Of a stretch of 64,000 nucleotides of DNA, positions 17,011 through 25,837 are shown in pieces; the first letter of the stretch is position 1; every line of letters begins with the position of its first letter. Origin of the DNA: Paenibacillus_AR mesotrionivorans (GTDB taxonomy: Bacteria > Bacillota > Bacilli > Paenibacillales > NBRC-103111); assembly GCF_046098205.1 (NCBI RefSeq), contig NZ_JBJURJ010000013.1, forward strand, positions 62,001 through 126,000, written 5' to 3'. Under the pieces are notes generated by a model. The model saw only the letters and a program-made list of their open reading frames with translations, had not been told where the DNA came from and did not search any database. The position numbers were made by a program, and so were the translations under genes.

Positions 17011-17156
17011 TGATGGTTCCAACTCCTTTTGCCAAACACTGCATGGATGCTGTGCAACTTTATGCCGCAGAGCTTCCTGCCGCTGCCCTTTCCGTGAAGA
17101 TAACGGCAGGCAAGATGCTCACGGTACGCTTAGGTGTTCCCACTGTTCTCAGCCGC

Positions 17157-17183
17157 AATAGAGGAATGCCAGCTTCCTCTATT
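17157..17183. other. Perfect hairpin in an otherwise featureless intergenic region
   Basis: AATAGAGGAA (17157-17166) and TTCCTCTATT (17174-17183) pair over a 7-base loop. No T-run follows on either strand, so it is not a classical terminator. Apart from this I see nothing in 17011-17474. Confidence 0.5.
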
Positions 17184-17474
17184 ACACGACGGTACGGCCT
17201 GTTATAACGGATAACGGTACCCAACCTTACGCTATTCCCCGCCGCCTGATGAGCATAGAGCTAAAGCGGCCCCATAACGGAAGTCTCCCTTCCGCAATCA
17301 CCTATTTTCTCGCCTAAATAAAGAAATAAGAGAAGATCCCCTTCCCCTATTCCCCGCCAACATCCCCGGCACACCAAACGGGCTGGAGGCTGACGCCGGA
17401 TTCTCCTATTATATCAAATGCGTAACAGATTGCGGGATTTACGTCTTTTTTCACAGAATGAATATAAATCGACA

Positions 17475-17503
17475 TTGAAGCTTATATTTCGACATTTTAT
17501 AAT
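17475..17503 (+). promoter_or_regulatory. SigA promoter with Spo0A-type box in the spacer
   Basis: TTGAAG (17475-17480), a 17-base spacer and TATAAT (17498-17503) precede the diguanylate cyclase. The spacer holds TTCGACA (17488-17494), the exact reverse complement of the 0A-box core TGTCGAA; a near match, ATCGACA, lies at about 17468. The position suggests repression by Spo0A~P. Promoter seen; regulator inferred. Confidence 0.55.
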
Positions 17504-17538
17504 AGGTGTATCGAATGTGAAAGGTTGTTGATTGGGGA

Positions 17539-19167
17539 ATGTCCATCAAACTGAGGACCTGTCTCTCTCTTGTATTCGGATTGCTGATGATCCTCCTGAC
17601 GATTCTGCTGGGCGTGGTGATCAACCGCATATCCAGCAATAATATTGAGAAGGAAATCGGAAATACCCTGGGCGGCATCGCCTACCAAATGTCGGACAAG
17701 CTGGACTATTTCATGTGGTCCCGCTCTGGTGAAGTTGATGTGGTCAGCAAGCTTGACGTGCTGCGCAACCCGGAGGAGCGTGCAGACGCACAAGAGCTTC
17801 TGCAGGAGCTGAAGGCCAATATCCCTTCCTTTACTTGGATCGGGTTGACGGATGCCAAGGGTGTAGTAACCGCCTCTACAGAGAATTTGCTCCAGGGGGT
17901 GGACATCAGCCAACGGCCGGTGTTCAAGGAAGGCTCCAAGGGAAAATTTATCGGCGACGTCCACGAAGCCGTGCTGCTGGCCAAGCTGCTGCCCAATCCT
18001 ACGGGAGAAGCCATGCAGTTTGTGGATATCAGTGTCCCCCTTACAGATTCTGCCGGACAATTCAGCGGTGTGCTGGCAGCCCATCTGAGCTGGGAATGGT
18101 CCAAGGAAATGGAGAATTCCCTGCTGGAATCCTATTCCTCCCTGAAGGAGCATGTGGACATTATCGTGGTCAGCCGCAGGGATAATGTGGTGCTGCTGGG
18201 ACCCGGTGAGCTGGTCGGACAATCCCTGCAGCTGGACAGCATCCAAAAGGCCTCCTCCCAAAAGGGCGGCTGGGCTCTGGAGTTTTGGCCGGACGGCAAA
18301 AGCTACGTAACCGGATACGCTTACGGCGACGGATATATGAATTATGGCGGGCTGGAGTGGACGGTTCTGGTCCGGGAGCCGAAGCACATTGCCTACCAGT
18401 CTGTTCACGACATGCAGCGGTACATATTCATCATCGGATTTGCGGCAGCGGCCGTGTTCGCTCTGTTGGGCTGGCTGGTGGCCGGTCTGGTAGCCAAGCC
18501 GCTGACCAATATTGCCGCTGCCGCCAGGCGGATCCAGTCCGGCGAACGGATTGAGCTTCCCCGGCACAAGGGGATCGCCGATATTGAGAACCTCACGGAT
18601 TCCCTGGGCAACCTGCTGCGCAATCTTACCTCGACGGAAGCGGCACTTGGCCATATGGAAAACCTGGCTCATCATGACCGGCTTACCGGCCTGCCCAACC
18701 GGGTGGGCTTCGAGGAATACACCCGCTTGATTGCGGACCGGAGGAATTCCCCGGGAAGCGGCGCCATTCTCATGTACATGGATTTGGACGGGTTCAAAAA
18801 AGTAAATGATACCCTCGGCCACGCTGCCGGGGATGAGCTCCTGCGAATTGTGGCCCAGCGTCTCCTTGGCCAGCTGCGGGAGGGCGATATGGCCGCCCGG
18901 CTTGGGGGCGACGAATTCGTCGCCGTGCTGCGCCACGGCCACGCCGACAGCAGAAAGGTAGCCATGGCTGCGGCAGGACGGATTCTCGACGCCATCCGCG
19001 AGCCCTATCTTTTGGACGGCAGGGAAGCCACTGTGGGCATCAGCATTGGCGCCGCCGCGTGGCCCGAGGACGGGGCAGACCTTCAAGAGGTGATGAAGCT
19101 TGCCGATGCGGCGCTTTACAAGTCCAAGCATAAAGGCAAAAACTGCGTAACCCTCCATAACGGATAA
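17539..19167 (+). CDS. Membrane diguanylate cyclase (Cache-HAMP-GGDEF)
   Basis: The 542-residue protein has a first membrane helix at about 8-28, an extracytoplasmic dCache-type sensor (to about 290, with NIPSFTWIGLTDAKGVVTAST), a second helix (YIFIIGFAAAAVFALLGWLV), a HAMP linker (AKPLTNIAAAARRIQSGE) and a GGDEF domain from about residue 375. The active site is GGDEF at 456-460, and RxxD (REGD) sits five residues ahead, the canonical inhibitory site, so product inhibition is expected. It makes cyclic-di-GMP from two GTP. The ATG has only a weak nearby GGGG. A possible Spo0A box lies in its promoter. Confidence 0.92.
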   Translation: MSIKLRTCLSLVFGLLMILLTILLGVVINRISSNNIEKEIGNTLGGIAYQMSDKLDYFMWSRSGEVDVVSKLDVLRNPEERADAQELLQELKANIPSFTWIGLTDAKGVVTASTENLLQGVDISQRPVFKEGSKGKFIGDVHEAVLLAKLLPNPTGEAMQFVDISVPLTDSAGQFSGVLAAHLSWEWSKEMENSLLESYSSLKEHVDIIVVSRRDNVVLLGPGELVGQSLQLDSIQKASSQKGGWALEFWPDGKSYVTGYAYGDGYMNYGGLEWTVLVREPKHIAYQSVHDMQRYIFIIGFAAAAVFALLGWLVAGLVAKPLTNIAAAARRIQSGERIELPRHKGIADIENLTDSLGNLLRNLTSTEAALGHMENLAHHDRLTGLPNRVGFEEYTRLIADRRNSPGSGAILMYMDLDGFKKVNDTLGHAAGDELLRIVAQRLLGQLREGDMAARLGGDEFVAVLRHGHADSRKVAMAAAGRILDAIREPYLLDGREATVGISIGAAAWPEDGADLQEVMKLADAALYKSKHKGKNCVTLHNG

Positions 19168-19185
19168 ACGGGTTTCCGCAAACAA

Positions 19186-19230
19186 AAAGGGCCGGATTCT
19201 CCCCGACGGGGGAAGACATCCGGCCCTTTA
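19186..19230. terminator. Bidirectional terminator between the cyclase and ABC genes
   Basis: AAAGGGCCGGAT and ATCCGGCCCTTT form a 12-bp stem whose loop contains an inner CCCC/GGGG pairing. Confidence 0.82.
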
Positions 19231-19243
19231 TGCATTCATGATG

Positions 19244-20203
19244 CTATGCCGTCACATCCCGTTTGGTAAACAGGCTCCAGGCCACCGCGGCAAACGCCGC
19301 GAAATATAAGATCAGCATGACGATGGAGAATCCCATGGTCATTCCTTCTACCACAGGCTCCCTTCCTGCCGTATATTGCCGAAGGTTCAGATTGGAGAAC
19401 AGGAAATATTTGATCCAATCGTAACGCTGCAGCACAGCGGTGATCATGTTGCCCAGGAACATCAAGCCGAGGGACAGGCCGATGGCCATGGACGAGCTGC
19501 GGAAGGCCGACGAGATCATAAAGGCGAAGGTCACCATCATCACCAGGCTGACGCACTCATACCCGTAATTCACCAGACTCTGCATGAACATGCTGCTTTC
19601 CACTACCGCTCCGTCCTTCACTGCCAGGAACGGGATGCTGAAGCCGTCCACACCGTAGGCTACCGCCCCGATGATCATGGCGCTCACCAGCATCAGCAGA
19701 AGGCCGAATATGGCGAAGAGCAGCGTGGACAGATATTTGGACAGCAGAATCTTCCAGCGCCGTACCGGACGAATCAGCAGCAGCTTGATGGTTCCTCCGG
19801 CGAATTCCCCTGCAACAATATCCGCCGCGATCACGATGGTAAAAATGGACAGCAATGTAATCAGATTGGAGGAGAACATGACCGTGCTCCACAGGGTCTG
19901 CTTCTCCGTATCGTAATTATGCTCCAAGGCATAACGGGAGACCATTACCGTTTCCTTCAGATACTTCCCATATTCCTGATCCGCAGCCATATTGGGATCA
20001 TTCAGCTGGGATTCCATACTGGTTATCCGCTGCTCCAGCCGTTGGCGGTAATCCCCCTCATCCGGCGAAGGACGCTCATAAATCTTGTTGATCACCACGG
20101 AGGCAAGCAGGATCGCCAGCACAATTCCCAGCATGACCCAGGTCCGCGCACGCCGGTAAATTTTCATATTTTCATTCATCACCAAAGGGCGCATTCTACT
20201 CAA
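19244..20203 (-). CDS. ABC-2 type transporter permease
   Basis: The protein of about 319 residues has an N-terminal helix (TWVMLGIVLAILLASVVI), a roughly 80-residue soluble loop and then five hydrophobic segments (SNLITLLSIFTIVIAADIVAG, LSTLLFAIFGLLLMLVSAMI and others). EFAGGTIKLLLIRPVRRWKILLSKY is the typical ABC-2 coupling segment. It pairs with the ATPase just upstream, whose stop codon overlaps this start. I prefer the TTG at 20203, eight bases after GGGGAG; a GTG at 20212 is the alternative. Substrate unknown; BcrAB-like exporters of this kind often act in antibiotic or lipid export. Confidence 0.87.
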   Translation of the reverse strand: MSRMRPLVMNENMKIYRRARTWVMLGIVLAILLASVVINKIYERPSPDEGDYRQRLEQRITSMESQLNDPNMAADQEYGKYLKETVMVSRYALEHNYDTEKQTLWSTVMFSSNLITLLSIFTIVIAADIVAGEFAGGTIKLLLIRPVRRWKILLSKYLSTLLFAIFGLLLMLVSAMIIGAVAYGVDGFSIPFLAVKDGAVVESSMFMQSLVNYGYECVSLVMMVTFAFMISSAFRSSSMAIGLSLGLMFLGNMITAVLQRYDWIKYFLFSNLNLRQYTAGREPVVEGMTMGFSIVMLILYFAAFAAVAWSLFTKRDVTA

Positions 20204-21125
20204 TTTGTCCACTCCCCGTCATTTCCAAGAATTTATCCTCCAGGGATCTGCCGCTGGCCTTCACGCCGTATACGCGGAAGCCTTCCTTCACCAGCTGCTC
20301 GATAATCACCGGAATTTCCTCCCGCTCGAGAATCGCCTCGAATCCGGAGGTATCCGCCAGCACCTTCGCCTCGGGATACAGCCGGCCGATAATCTCCGCC
20401 CCTTCCACAGGCCGGGAAATATCGAACCGGACATGCCCTGCCCCATCTGCCCGGGTAATGTCGCCCATCTCCTGGATACCGACCAGCTTGCCGGTTTGGA
20501 TGACCGCTACGCGGTCGCACATCAGCTCCATCTCGGACAACAGATGGCTGGAGACCAGCACGGTAATCCCCTCCTCCCGGGCCAGCCGCCGCAGATAATC
20601 CCGCAGCTCGCGGATCCCTGCCGGGTCCAATCCGTTCGTAGGTTCATCGAGAATCAGAAGCTTGGGGCGGTGCATAAGCGCTTGGGCCACACCCAGACGC
20701 TGCCTCATGCCCAGGGAATACCGCTTGACCTTATCATGAATCCGGTTGCCCAAACCAACCAGATCGATAACTTCCTTCAGCCGGTCCTTGCTGATCCCTT
20801 CATGCATCCGGGAGAAGTGGATCAGATTCTGGTAGCCGGTCAGATATTTGTACATCTCCGGATTTTCCACTATGCCGCCCATCAGCTTCATAGCATCCTC
20901 AAAGCGGGAGTTCACATCTAACCCGCCGATTTTTACAGAGCCCTCGGTCATGGAAATCAAACCGGTAATCATCCGGATGGTGGTGGTTTTGCCGGCCCCG
21001 TTGGGACCCAGCAGGCCAAAAACCACTCCTTGTGGAATATCGAAGCTCAGATGGTCCACAATGGTCTTGCCGCCAATGCGCTTGGTTACATTGCGCAGTT
21101 CGAGAATCGGTGCAGAATTGGACAT
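20196..21125 (-). CDS. ABC transporter ATP-binding protein (BcrA-type)
   Basis: The 309-residue ATPase shows Walker A GPNGAGKTTT (about residue 40), signature YSLGMRQRLG, Walker B LLILDEPTNGLDP and the H-loop SSHLLSEMEL, all intact. After residue 220 comes the C-terminal extension typical of BcrA-like exporters. It is translationally coupled to the permease (overlapping ends) and forms a two-gene operon. ATG at 21125 follows GGAGG. Its divergent neighbour is the MFS transporter, with a shared 171-bp regulatory region that contains an imperfect TTAAGG...CCTTAA inverted repeat (21208-21245). Confidence 0.93.
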   Translation of the reverse strand: MSNSAPILELRNVTKRIGGKTIVDHLSFDIPQGVVFGLLGPNGAGKTTTIRMITGLISMTEGSVKIGGLDVNSRFEDAMKLMGGIVENPEMYKYLTGYQNLIHFSRMHEGISKDRLKEVIDLVGLGNRIHDKVKRYSLGMRQRLGVAQALMHRPKLLILDEPTNGLDPAGIRELRDYLRRLAREEGITVLVSSHLLSEMELMCDRVAVIQTGKLVGIQEMGDITRADGAGHVRFDISRPVEGAEIIGRLYPEAKVLADTSGFEAILEREEIPVIIEQLVKEGFRVYGVKASGRSLEDKFLEMTGSGQIE

Positions 21126-21296
21126 AGTGCCTCCTTCATAGGATTACAGTGCCGCCTGCCATTACGGCCGTGTGTTGGTAAGCCTCTTCCATTTTAGTAG
21201 ACCTTTCTTAAGGTGAAAAGGAATTTCTCCTTATCTTTTCCTTAAACCATGTTAAAATGAAACAAACCACATTCATCAAGAAGGAGCCGCAAACCG

Positions 21297-22508
21297 ATGT
21301 CCGCAACCGCCTCACGGCTGGAGCAAAACCAACCGCACAGCACCGTCAGCCGCAGCAGGCTGTCTATTTTTTGCGCTGCAACCATCCTGTATTGGATCAG
21401 TATGTATACGTATGTACCCGTGCTCTCCCCTTACCTCGAAAGCAAAAGCTATTCCTTCAGCGTGATCGGCATCATTCTGGGCAGCTACGGCTTTATGCAG
21501 ATCCTTATCCGGCTGCCGCTGGGGATTTATTCGGATAAGCTGGGCAAACGCAAGCCGTTTCTGTTTCTCGGTTTTGCCGCAGCTACGGTCAGCTGCTTTA
21601 TGTTTCTTATTCCCGGCCATTGGCTGTGGCCGCTTCTGGCCCGCTCCGTGGCGGGCGTTTCCGCCTCCGCATGGGTAGGATTTACGGTGCTGTTCGCCGC
21701 CTATTACCCGCCCGAGCAGGCAACCCGCGCCATGGGCACCATCAGCTTCCTGACTGTCACCGGCCAGTTGATCGGCATGGCCCTCTCCGGCTTTTTGGCC
21801 GACGGGCTGGGCTGGCCCTCTGTGTTTGTGGCCGGAGGTGCGGCGGGGATTGCCGGTTTGGTGCTGGCCTTCGCTGTGTATGAAGCACCTCCCCAGCAAG
21901 GCCGTGTTCCCATGCGGGTGAAGGATCTGGGCAGCGTCATCACAAACCCTATGCTGCTGAAGGTGTCCGCCTTATCCATTCTGGCCCATAGTATCCTTTT
22001 TATTACCATGTTTGGCTTCACTCCGTCCCAGGCCTTGCTTCTCGGCGCCAGCAAAAGCGGGCTCACCTTCTTAAGCGTGTGCTTCATGATTCCCCATGCC
22101 GTCACCTCCATTCTGTCGGGGAAGGTGTTTGCCCCCCGTTTCGGACCCTGGAATATGGCATTTACAGGTTTCGCCTTAAGCGCCGTCTGCACCTTGGCGA
22201 TTCCCTTCGTCCCCAATTTCGGCATGCTCTGCGTGACTCAGGCGGTAAACGGCTTTGCCCAGGGCTTGCACCTGCCGCTACTGCTGGGATTGGCTATTCA
22301 GGAGATTGAGCCTGCCAAACGGGCCACGGCAATGGGCTTTTATCAGGCTGTATACGCCTTGGGCATGTTCGCCGGACCGTTTATCGCCGGATGGCTCAAT
22401 GAAGGCTTTGGCCTGGACGCAGGCTTTTATCTGGGGGGAAGCATCGGGCTGTGTGCGGCGGTGCTCGCCCTCAGCTGGAGAAAAGCCGCCGCTGGCGGTC
22501 GGAGCTGA
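21297..22508 (+). CDS. MFS transporter
   Basis: A 403-residue, roughly 12-helix major facilitator. The conserved loop 2-3 motif appears as RLPLGIYSDKLGKRKPFLF, and the helix-5 region carries FLTVTGQLIGMALSGFLADGLGWPSVF. The N-terminal 20 residues are polar. ATG at 21297 follows AAGGAG by 10 bases. The substrate is unknown; the general look is that of drug or sugar efflux members. The AraC regulator begins 38 bases downstream on the same strand and probably belongs to the transcript. Confidence 0.9.
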   Translation: MSATASRLEQNQPHSTVSRSRLSIFCAATILYWISMYTYVPVLSPYLESKSYSFSVIGIILGSYGFMQILIRLPLGIYSDKLGKRKPFLFLGFAAATVSCFMFLIPGHWLWPLLARSVAGVSASAWVGFTVLFAAYYPPEQATRAMGTISFLTVTGQLIGMALSGFLADGLGWPSVFVAGGAAGIAGLVLAFAVYEAPPQQGRVPMRVKDLGSVITNPMLLKVSALSILAHSILFITMFGFTPSQALLLGASKSGLTFLSVCFMIPHAVTSILSGKVFAPRFGPWNMAFTGFALSAVCTLAIPFVPNFGMLCVTQAVNGFAQGLHLPLLLGLAIQEIEPAKRATAMGFYQAVYALGMFAGPFIAGWLNEGFGLDAGFYLGGSIGLCAAVLALSWRKAAAGGRS

Positions 22509-22546
22509 CCAGAGCCAAACGGAAGTGGCGGAAGGAGGACATAGCC

Positions 22547-23371
22547 ATGGCAAGTGAAAGCTGGTGGGAGCTTACGCCGGTGCTGGAGCATCATTATTAT
22601 TGGCACCAGAAGGAGAAATTCCTGCTGGATTCGGACCGTTATCCCCACTGGACCATGTTTGCCGTCACCGGTGGAAAATTTGAATACGACATTCTTGGCA
22701 ACCGGGGCACCGCCAAGCTGGCGGAGTTGGTCCTCTGCCCGCCGGAGACGGATTTCGGCAGACGGGTTACAGAGATATTGAGCTTTCACTTCCTGGCCTT
22801 CTCCTTCAGCGGACCGGACGGGACCAAGGTGACGGAACTGCCGGGCCTGGAGGGATATAAGCTGGAGGTAGCGGATACGCAGCGGCTTTTCAATACCTTC
22901 GGACATCTCAGGAGCGCCGCCATGTCCCCTGGCACTTGGGTGGGGCCTTGGTCGGATCATCTGCTGAAGGATCTCTGGAAGCAGGTAGCCTTCGAGCGCC
23001 TCCAGCCCGTTTCCTCCGGCTATGGACAGGAGAAGCACCGTTTTCCCGATGACCCCGTTATGGATGTGGCGGGCCGGATCATTCAGGAGCAGGCGTGTAC
23101 CCCTCTAAGCTTGGCCGGGCTGGCGGAACGGCTGGAGCTGACGCCGGTGCAGCTGACCCGCCGCTACAAAGCGGTGTTCGGGTTAAGCCCGTCCGAGCAT
23201 GTGCTGGAGCTCCGGATGCGGCATGCCTGCAGCCTGCTCACCGGCACCACCTTTAGTCTTGACGCTATAGCAGAAGCGTGCGGCTACGAAACCGGCTTTT
23301 ATTTGAGCCGGATTTTCACCAAAAAGATGGGCATGAGCCCCTCCGCCTACCGGAAGGCATACCGGATTTAG
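22547..23371 (+). CDS. AraC-family transcriptional regulator
   Basis: The 274-residue protein has an N-terminal cupin-like sensing part (HHYYWHQKEKFLLDSDRYPHW) and two C-terminal helix-turn-helix motifs: LSLAGLAERLELTPVQLTRRYKAVFG and DAIAEACGYETGFYLSRIFTKKMGMSPSAYRK, the latter the classic AraC signature. The ATG at 22547 follows GGAGG; the frame is open to 22451 inside the transporter gene but that start is not supported. Being cotranscribed with the MFS transporter, it may regulate it. Ligand unknown. Confidence 0.9.
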   Translation: MASESWWELTPVLEHHYYWHQKEKFLLDSDRYPHWTMFAVTGGKFEYDILGNRGTAKLAELVLCPPETDFGRRVTEILSFHFLAFSFSGPDGTKVTELPGLEGYKLEVADTQRLFNTFGHLRSAAMSPGTWVGPWSDHLLKDLWKQVAFERLQPVSSGYGQEKHRFPDDPVMDVAGRIIQEQACTPLSLAGLAERLELTPVQLTRRYKAVFGLSPSEHVLELRMRHACSLLTGTTFSLDAIAEACGYETGFYLSRIFTKKMGMSPSAYRKAYRI

Positions 23372-23485
23372 GGCTTGGTTGGAGGAAGAAGCAACGCGGA
23401 AGCAGCGATCAGCTTATACGAATGTGCCCTCGACTGCCGTTGGGGGAAGGGGCGGCTTTGACTTACAAACCGGATGGGTTGAAGC

Positions 23486-23677
23486 GTCTAACGGAACCTA
23501 GAGACGCTTAGCGCCTGTAAAACAGCCAGTTTGGTTTTTAACGGAACCCAGCGCCTCTTAGCGCCCATTTTGCATTCCAATTGGCCTAATTGAGCTGGCT
23601 AAGCGCCTTTGAGTTCCGTTAGCGCGCGGGAGCAACAGATTTCAGCCTCTAGGAGCCGTTCAGTTCCGTTAGCGCCC
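23486..23677. repeat. Dispersed intergenic repeat cluster B (forward-forward-inverted-inverted)
   Basis: Forward units CTAACGGAACC...CGCTTAGCG at about 23486-23515 and 23537-23566; inverted units GCTAAGCGCC...GTTCCGTTAGCG at about 23597-23626 and 23645-23677. Order and spacers closely match cluster C at 38975. A short 10-bp tandem (AACTCACCAG, four imperfect copies) follows at 23701-23740. No gene is seen between 23372 and 23886. Confidence 0.87.
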
Positions 23678-23825
23678 GCAGGGACTAGCGCGACTCACTG
23701 GCACTCACCAGAATTCACCAGAACTCACCAGAACTCGCCGGGACAGCCTAACACCCATTTTTCGCCATAATTTGTTGAATGGCAGGGCGTGATTTTGACA
23801 AATATTCATTGATTTTGCCGGAACA

Positions 23826-23853
23826 TGAACTTTTTCCACACCCGAAGCGTCTA
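23826..23853 (+). promoter_or_regulatory. ECF-type promoter of the sigma-factor operon
   Basis: TGAACT (23826-23831), a 16-base spacer and CGTCTA (23848-23853) resemble the TGAAAC-N16-CGTCTA promoters of Bacillus ECF sigma factors. Its place before an ECF sigma gene suggests autoregulation. Confidence 0.55.
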
Positions 23854-23886
23854 TATAAAGTGGGTAGAGGAGGGTGTATAAACCAA

Positions 23887-24465
23887 ATGAATGCCAATAC
23901 GGAAGCAAGCACGGCCAATTATGATTATCTTCAGCAAGCAGCAGCCGAAACGACTGATACCAGAACCGCTTTGCGGGATCTGATGACTACATACGGAGAC
24001 GATGTTTGGAATTATGCGTTCAGCCTTTGCCGCAATTCCGACATGTCCGACGACATCACCCAGGAGGTTTTTCTGAAGGTGTACCGCAAGCTGGGCAGCT
24101 TCAGGGGCGAATCCTCCATTAAAACCTGGCTCCTTGCCATTACCCGGCATACAGCCTTCGACATGCAGCGCAGCTCCTTCTGGAAACGGATTACCAGCTC
24201 GGATATTTTCACCGCAGCGGCAGTCCAGCCCTCCGCCGAACATGAGGCCATCGAACGGTTCTCGATTAACGACATCTGGCAGAAGGTGATGGAGCTGCCC
24301 GTCAAGTACCGGGAGGTATTGATTCTGTATGCCCATTACCAGTTGTCCATGCGGGAGATGGCGGAAATTCTGAAGCTGTCCGAAGGTACCGTCAAGTCCC
24401 GGCTGTTCCATGCCAGGGCCAGGGTGCTCAAGCTGAAGGAGCGTGACCTGATTGAGCCGGAATGA
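23887..24465 (+). CDS. ECF-subfamily RNA polymerase sigma factor
   Basis: About 192 residues: region 2 (DLMTTYGDDVWNYAFSLCRNSDMSDDITQEVFLKVYRKL, with the polymerase-binding DDITQEVFLKVY) and region 4 (PVKYREVLILYAHYQLSMREMAEILKLSEGTVKSRLFHARARV, the -35-binding helix-turn-helix). No extra C-terminal domain. The ATG at 23887 follows GAGGAGGG by about 12 bases; upstream frame to 23779 runs into the promoter. It overlaps the putative anti-sigma gene by 14 bases, the usual arrangement for coupled expression. Signal unknown. Confidence 0.9.
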   Translation: MNANTEASTANYDYLQQAAAETTDTRTALRDLMTTYGDDVWNYAFSLCRNSDMSDDITQEVFLKVYRKLGSFRGESSIKTWLLAITRHTAFDMQRSSFWKRITSSDIFTAAAVQPSAEHEAIERFSINDIWQKVMELPVKYREVLILYAHYQLSMREMAEILKLSEGTVKSRLFHARARVLKLKERDLIEPE

Positions 24466-25798
24466 TTCCGACTGGGAAAAGGAGTTGGGCGACAAGCCCC
24501 GTAGCGGCAAAGGGTTCAGTGATGATCTCCGGCGCCGCATCGAGGACCAGGTGGAGCAAAGGGACCGCAGACGCCGCCGGTGGCTGTGGCCTGCTGCCGG
24601 CCTCTGCGGAGCTGCCGGTGTCTGTGCGCTGTATCTTCTGGGCGGGCTCTCCCTTCTGCCGGGCCAAGGCGTTCAAGCCGATCTGGCTGCAGACTTAAGC
24701 CCGTCCGCCGTTCAGTCCACTCCGGAAGCTACGGCCGCGCAGGCCCGTTTGCTGGAGGAAATCAATGTGAAGTCCGGGCTGCTCATCGGCTTGCGCCAGG
24801 ATGCCGGTACGGATACCTCCGCAAACGGAGCGTCCGGGAGCTCCAGCAGCTACCGGACGCTCATGCTTGCCCAAGTGGACGGACAGCTCCAGGTTGCCGC
24901 CCAGGGCGATGGGGTCCTCGTGCCGTATGGCCAGAAATTCTGGAAGATCGAATCCAAGGATGTGGCTACCGAGTCGGATGAGCTGCATTATTTGGTGGCG
25001 TATCCCGCCGACAAAAAAACGGATGCCCGGCAAATCTATGATAACCCCGAGGAAAGCATTGTGCTGCGGGAAAAGCTGCTGTTTGCCGGAAACCAATATG
25101 TATCCGTAGAGGAGAATGAAATATGGCGGGACGGCAGCCTGCCTGCCGAGGAAAGCAAGGTGTGGGTGCGGAAGCTGAGCCAGCTTAGTGATGCCGCTGT
25201 GCCCCGGTCTGCTTCGGCCGCCGGGCTGGCACATGTTACCTTGCAGGAGATTTATGGCGAAGGCGCCCAGCAGATCCTTACCACGCTAGCTTATAATAGG
25301 AGCAATGGAACGGGTCAAAGCGGCAGGTATCCCGCTGAGAATATGCTGGCTCAGGAAAGCGGCACATGGACTTACAGCACTGGGGACAACTGGGCAATCG
25401 TCCGCAAACCCGGCAAGTGGACCGCCCAGGTGGCGGAAGGCTATTATGAGCCGGAATCCCGTGTCATCGGCTTCAAGCTGTATCCTTACCCGGTCCGTCT
25501 CCCGGAGCTGGTCACCTCCCATGACAAGCTGTCCGACGCCCCGTGGGTCCGTGATGCACAGCTGCAGGAGCAGCGCAAGGATCTCCTAGTGTCACCGTTG
25601 GAGGATCTGGCCGTGGTTATCACCGACCAGAAGCTGGCCGTATATACCCCTGACAGCTCCGCTATAGAGAGCAAGCTGGCCCTTGAGGTGCCGCTAGCCC
25701 CCGGCGAAGCGCTGGTTTCGGCCCAATGGGCTACCGGGAGCTATGTCAGCGACTGGGTTACCAAGGCCCGCAAGTATTTGCAAAGCGGATATGAATAA
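24452..25798 (+). CDS. Putative membrane anti-sigma factor
   Basis: The 448-residue protein has a charged cytosolic segment of about 42 residues (FSDDLRRRIEDQVEQRDRRRRR), one membrane helix (about 43-67) and an extracytoplasmic domain of about 380 residues that I cannot assign. The layout and the overlap with the ECF sigma gene suggest an anti-sigma factor with a sensor outside, but the zinc-type HxxxCxxC motif is missing and the cytosolic part is short. The start is a TTG inside the sigma gene. A terminator follows at 25797-25836. The role is inference from context. Confidence 0.72.
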   Translation: MSRNDSDWEKELGDKPRSGKGFSDDLRRRIEDQVEQRDRRRRRWLWPAAGLCGAAGVCALYLLGGLSLLPGQGVQADLAADLSPSAVQSTPEATAAQARLLEEINVKSGLLIGLRQDAGTDTSANGASGSSSSYRTLMLAQVDGQLQVAAQGDGVLVPYGQKFWKIESKDVATESDELHYLVAYPADKKTDARQIYDNPEESIVLREKLLFAGNQYVSVEENEIWRDGSLPAEESKVWVRKLSQLSDAAVPRSASAAGLAHVTLQEIYGEGAQQILTTLAYNRSNGTGQSGRYPAENMLAQESGTWTYSTGDNWAIVRKPGKWTAQVAEGYYEPESRVIGFKLYPYPVRLPELVTSHDKLSDAPWVRDAQLQEQRKDLLVSPLEDLAVVITDQKLAVYTPDSSAIESKLALEVPLAPGEALVSAQWATGSYVSDWVTKARKYLQSGYE

Positions 25799-25836
25799 GG
25801 ACGGCCGGACCCATGTTGTCCGCCGTCCTTTCTTTG
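25797..25836. terminator. Bidirectional terminator
   Basis: AAGGACGGC and GCCGTCCTT form a 9-bp stem followed by TCTTT; it closes both the sigma operon and the convergent methyltransferase gene. Confidence 0.8.
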
Positions 25837-25837
25837 A

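Noticed and set aside
17497..19185. 562-codon minus-strand frame opposite the Cache-GGDEF cyclase
   Set aside because: Exact shadow of a gene with all domain motifs; no family features in the antisense product.
21208..21245. TTAAGG...CCTTAA inverted repeat between the ABC and MFS genes as an operator
   Set aside because: Arms match only after a two-base bulge; too weak to call as a separate regulatory feature, so it is mentioned only with its neighbour.
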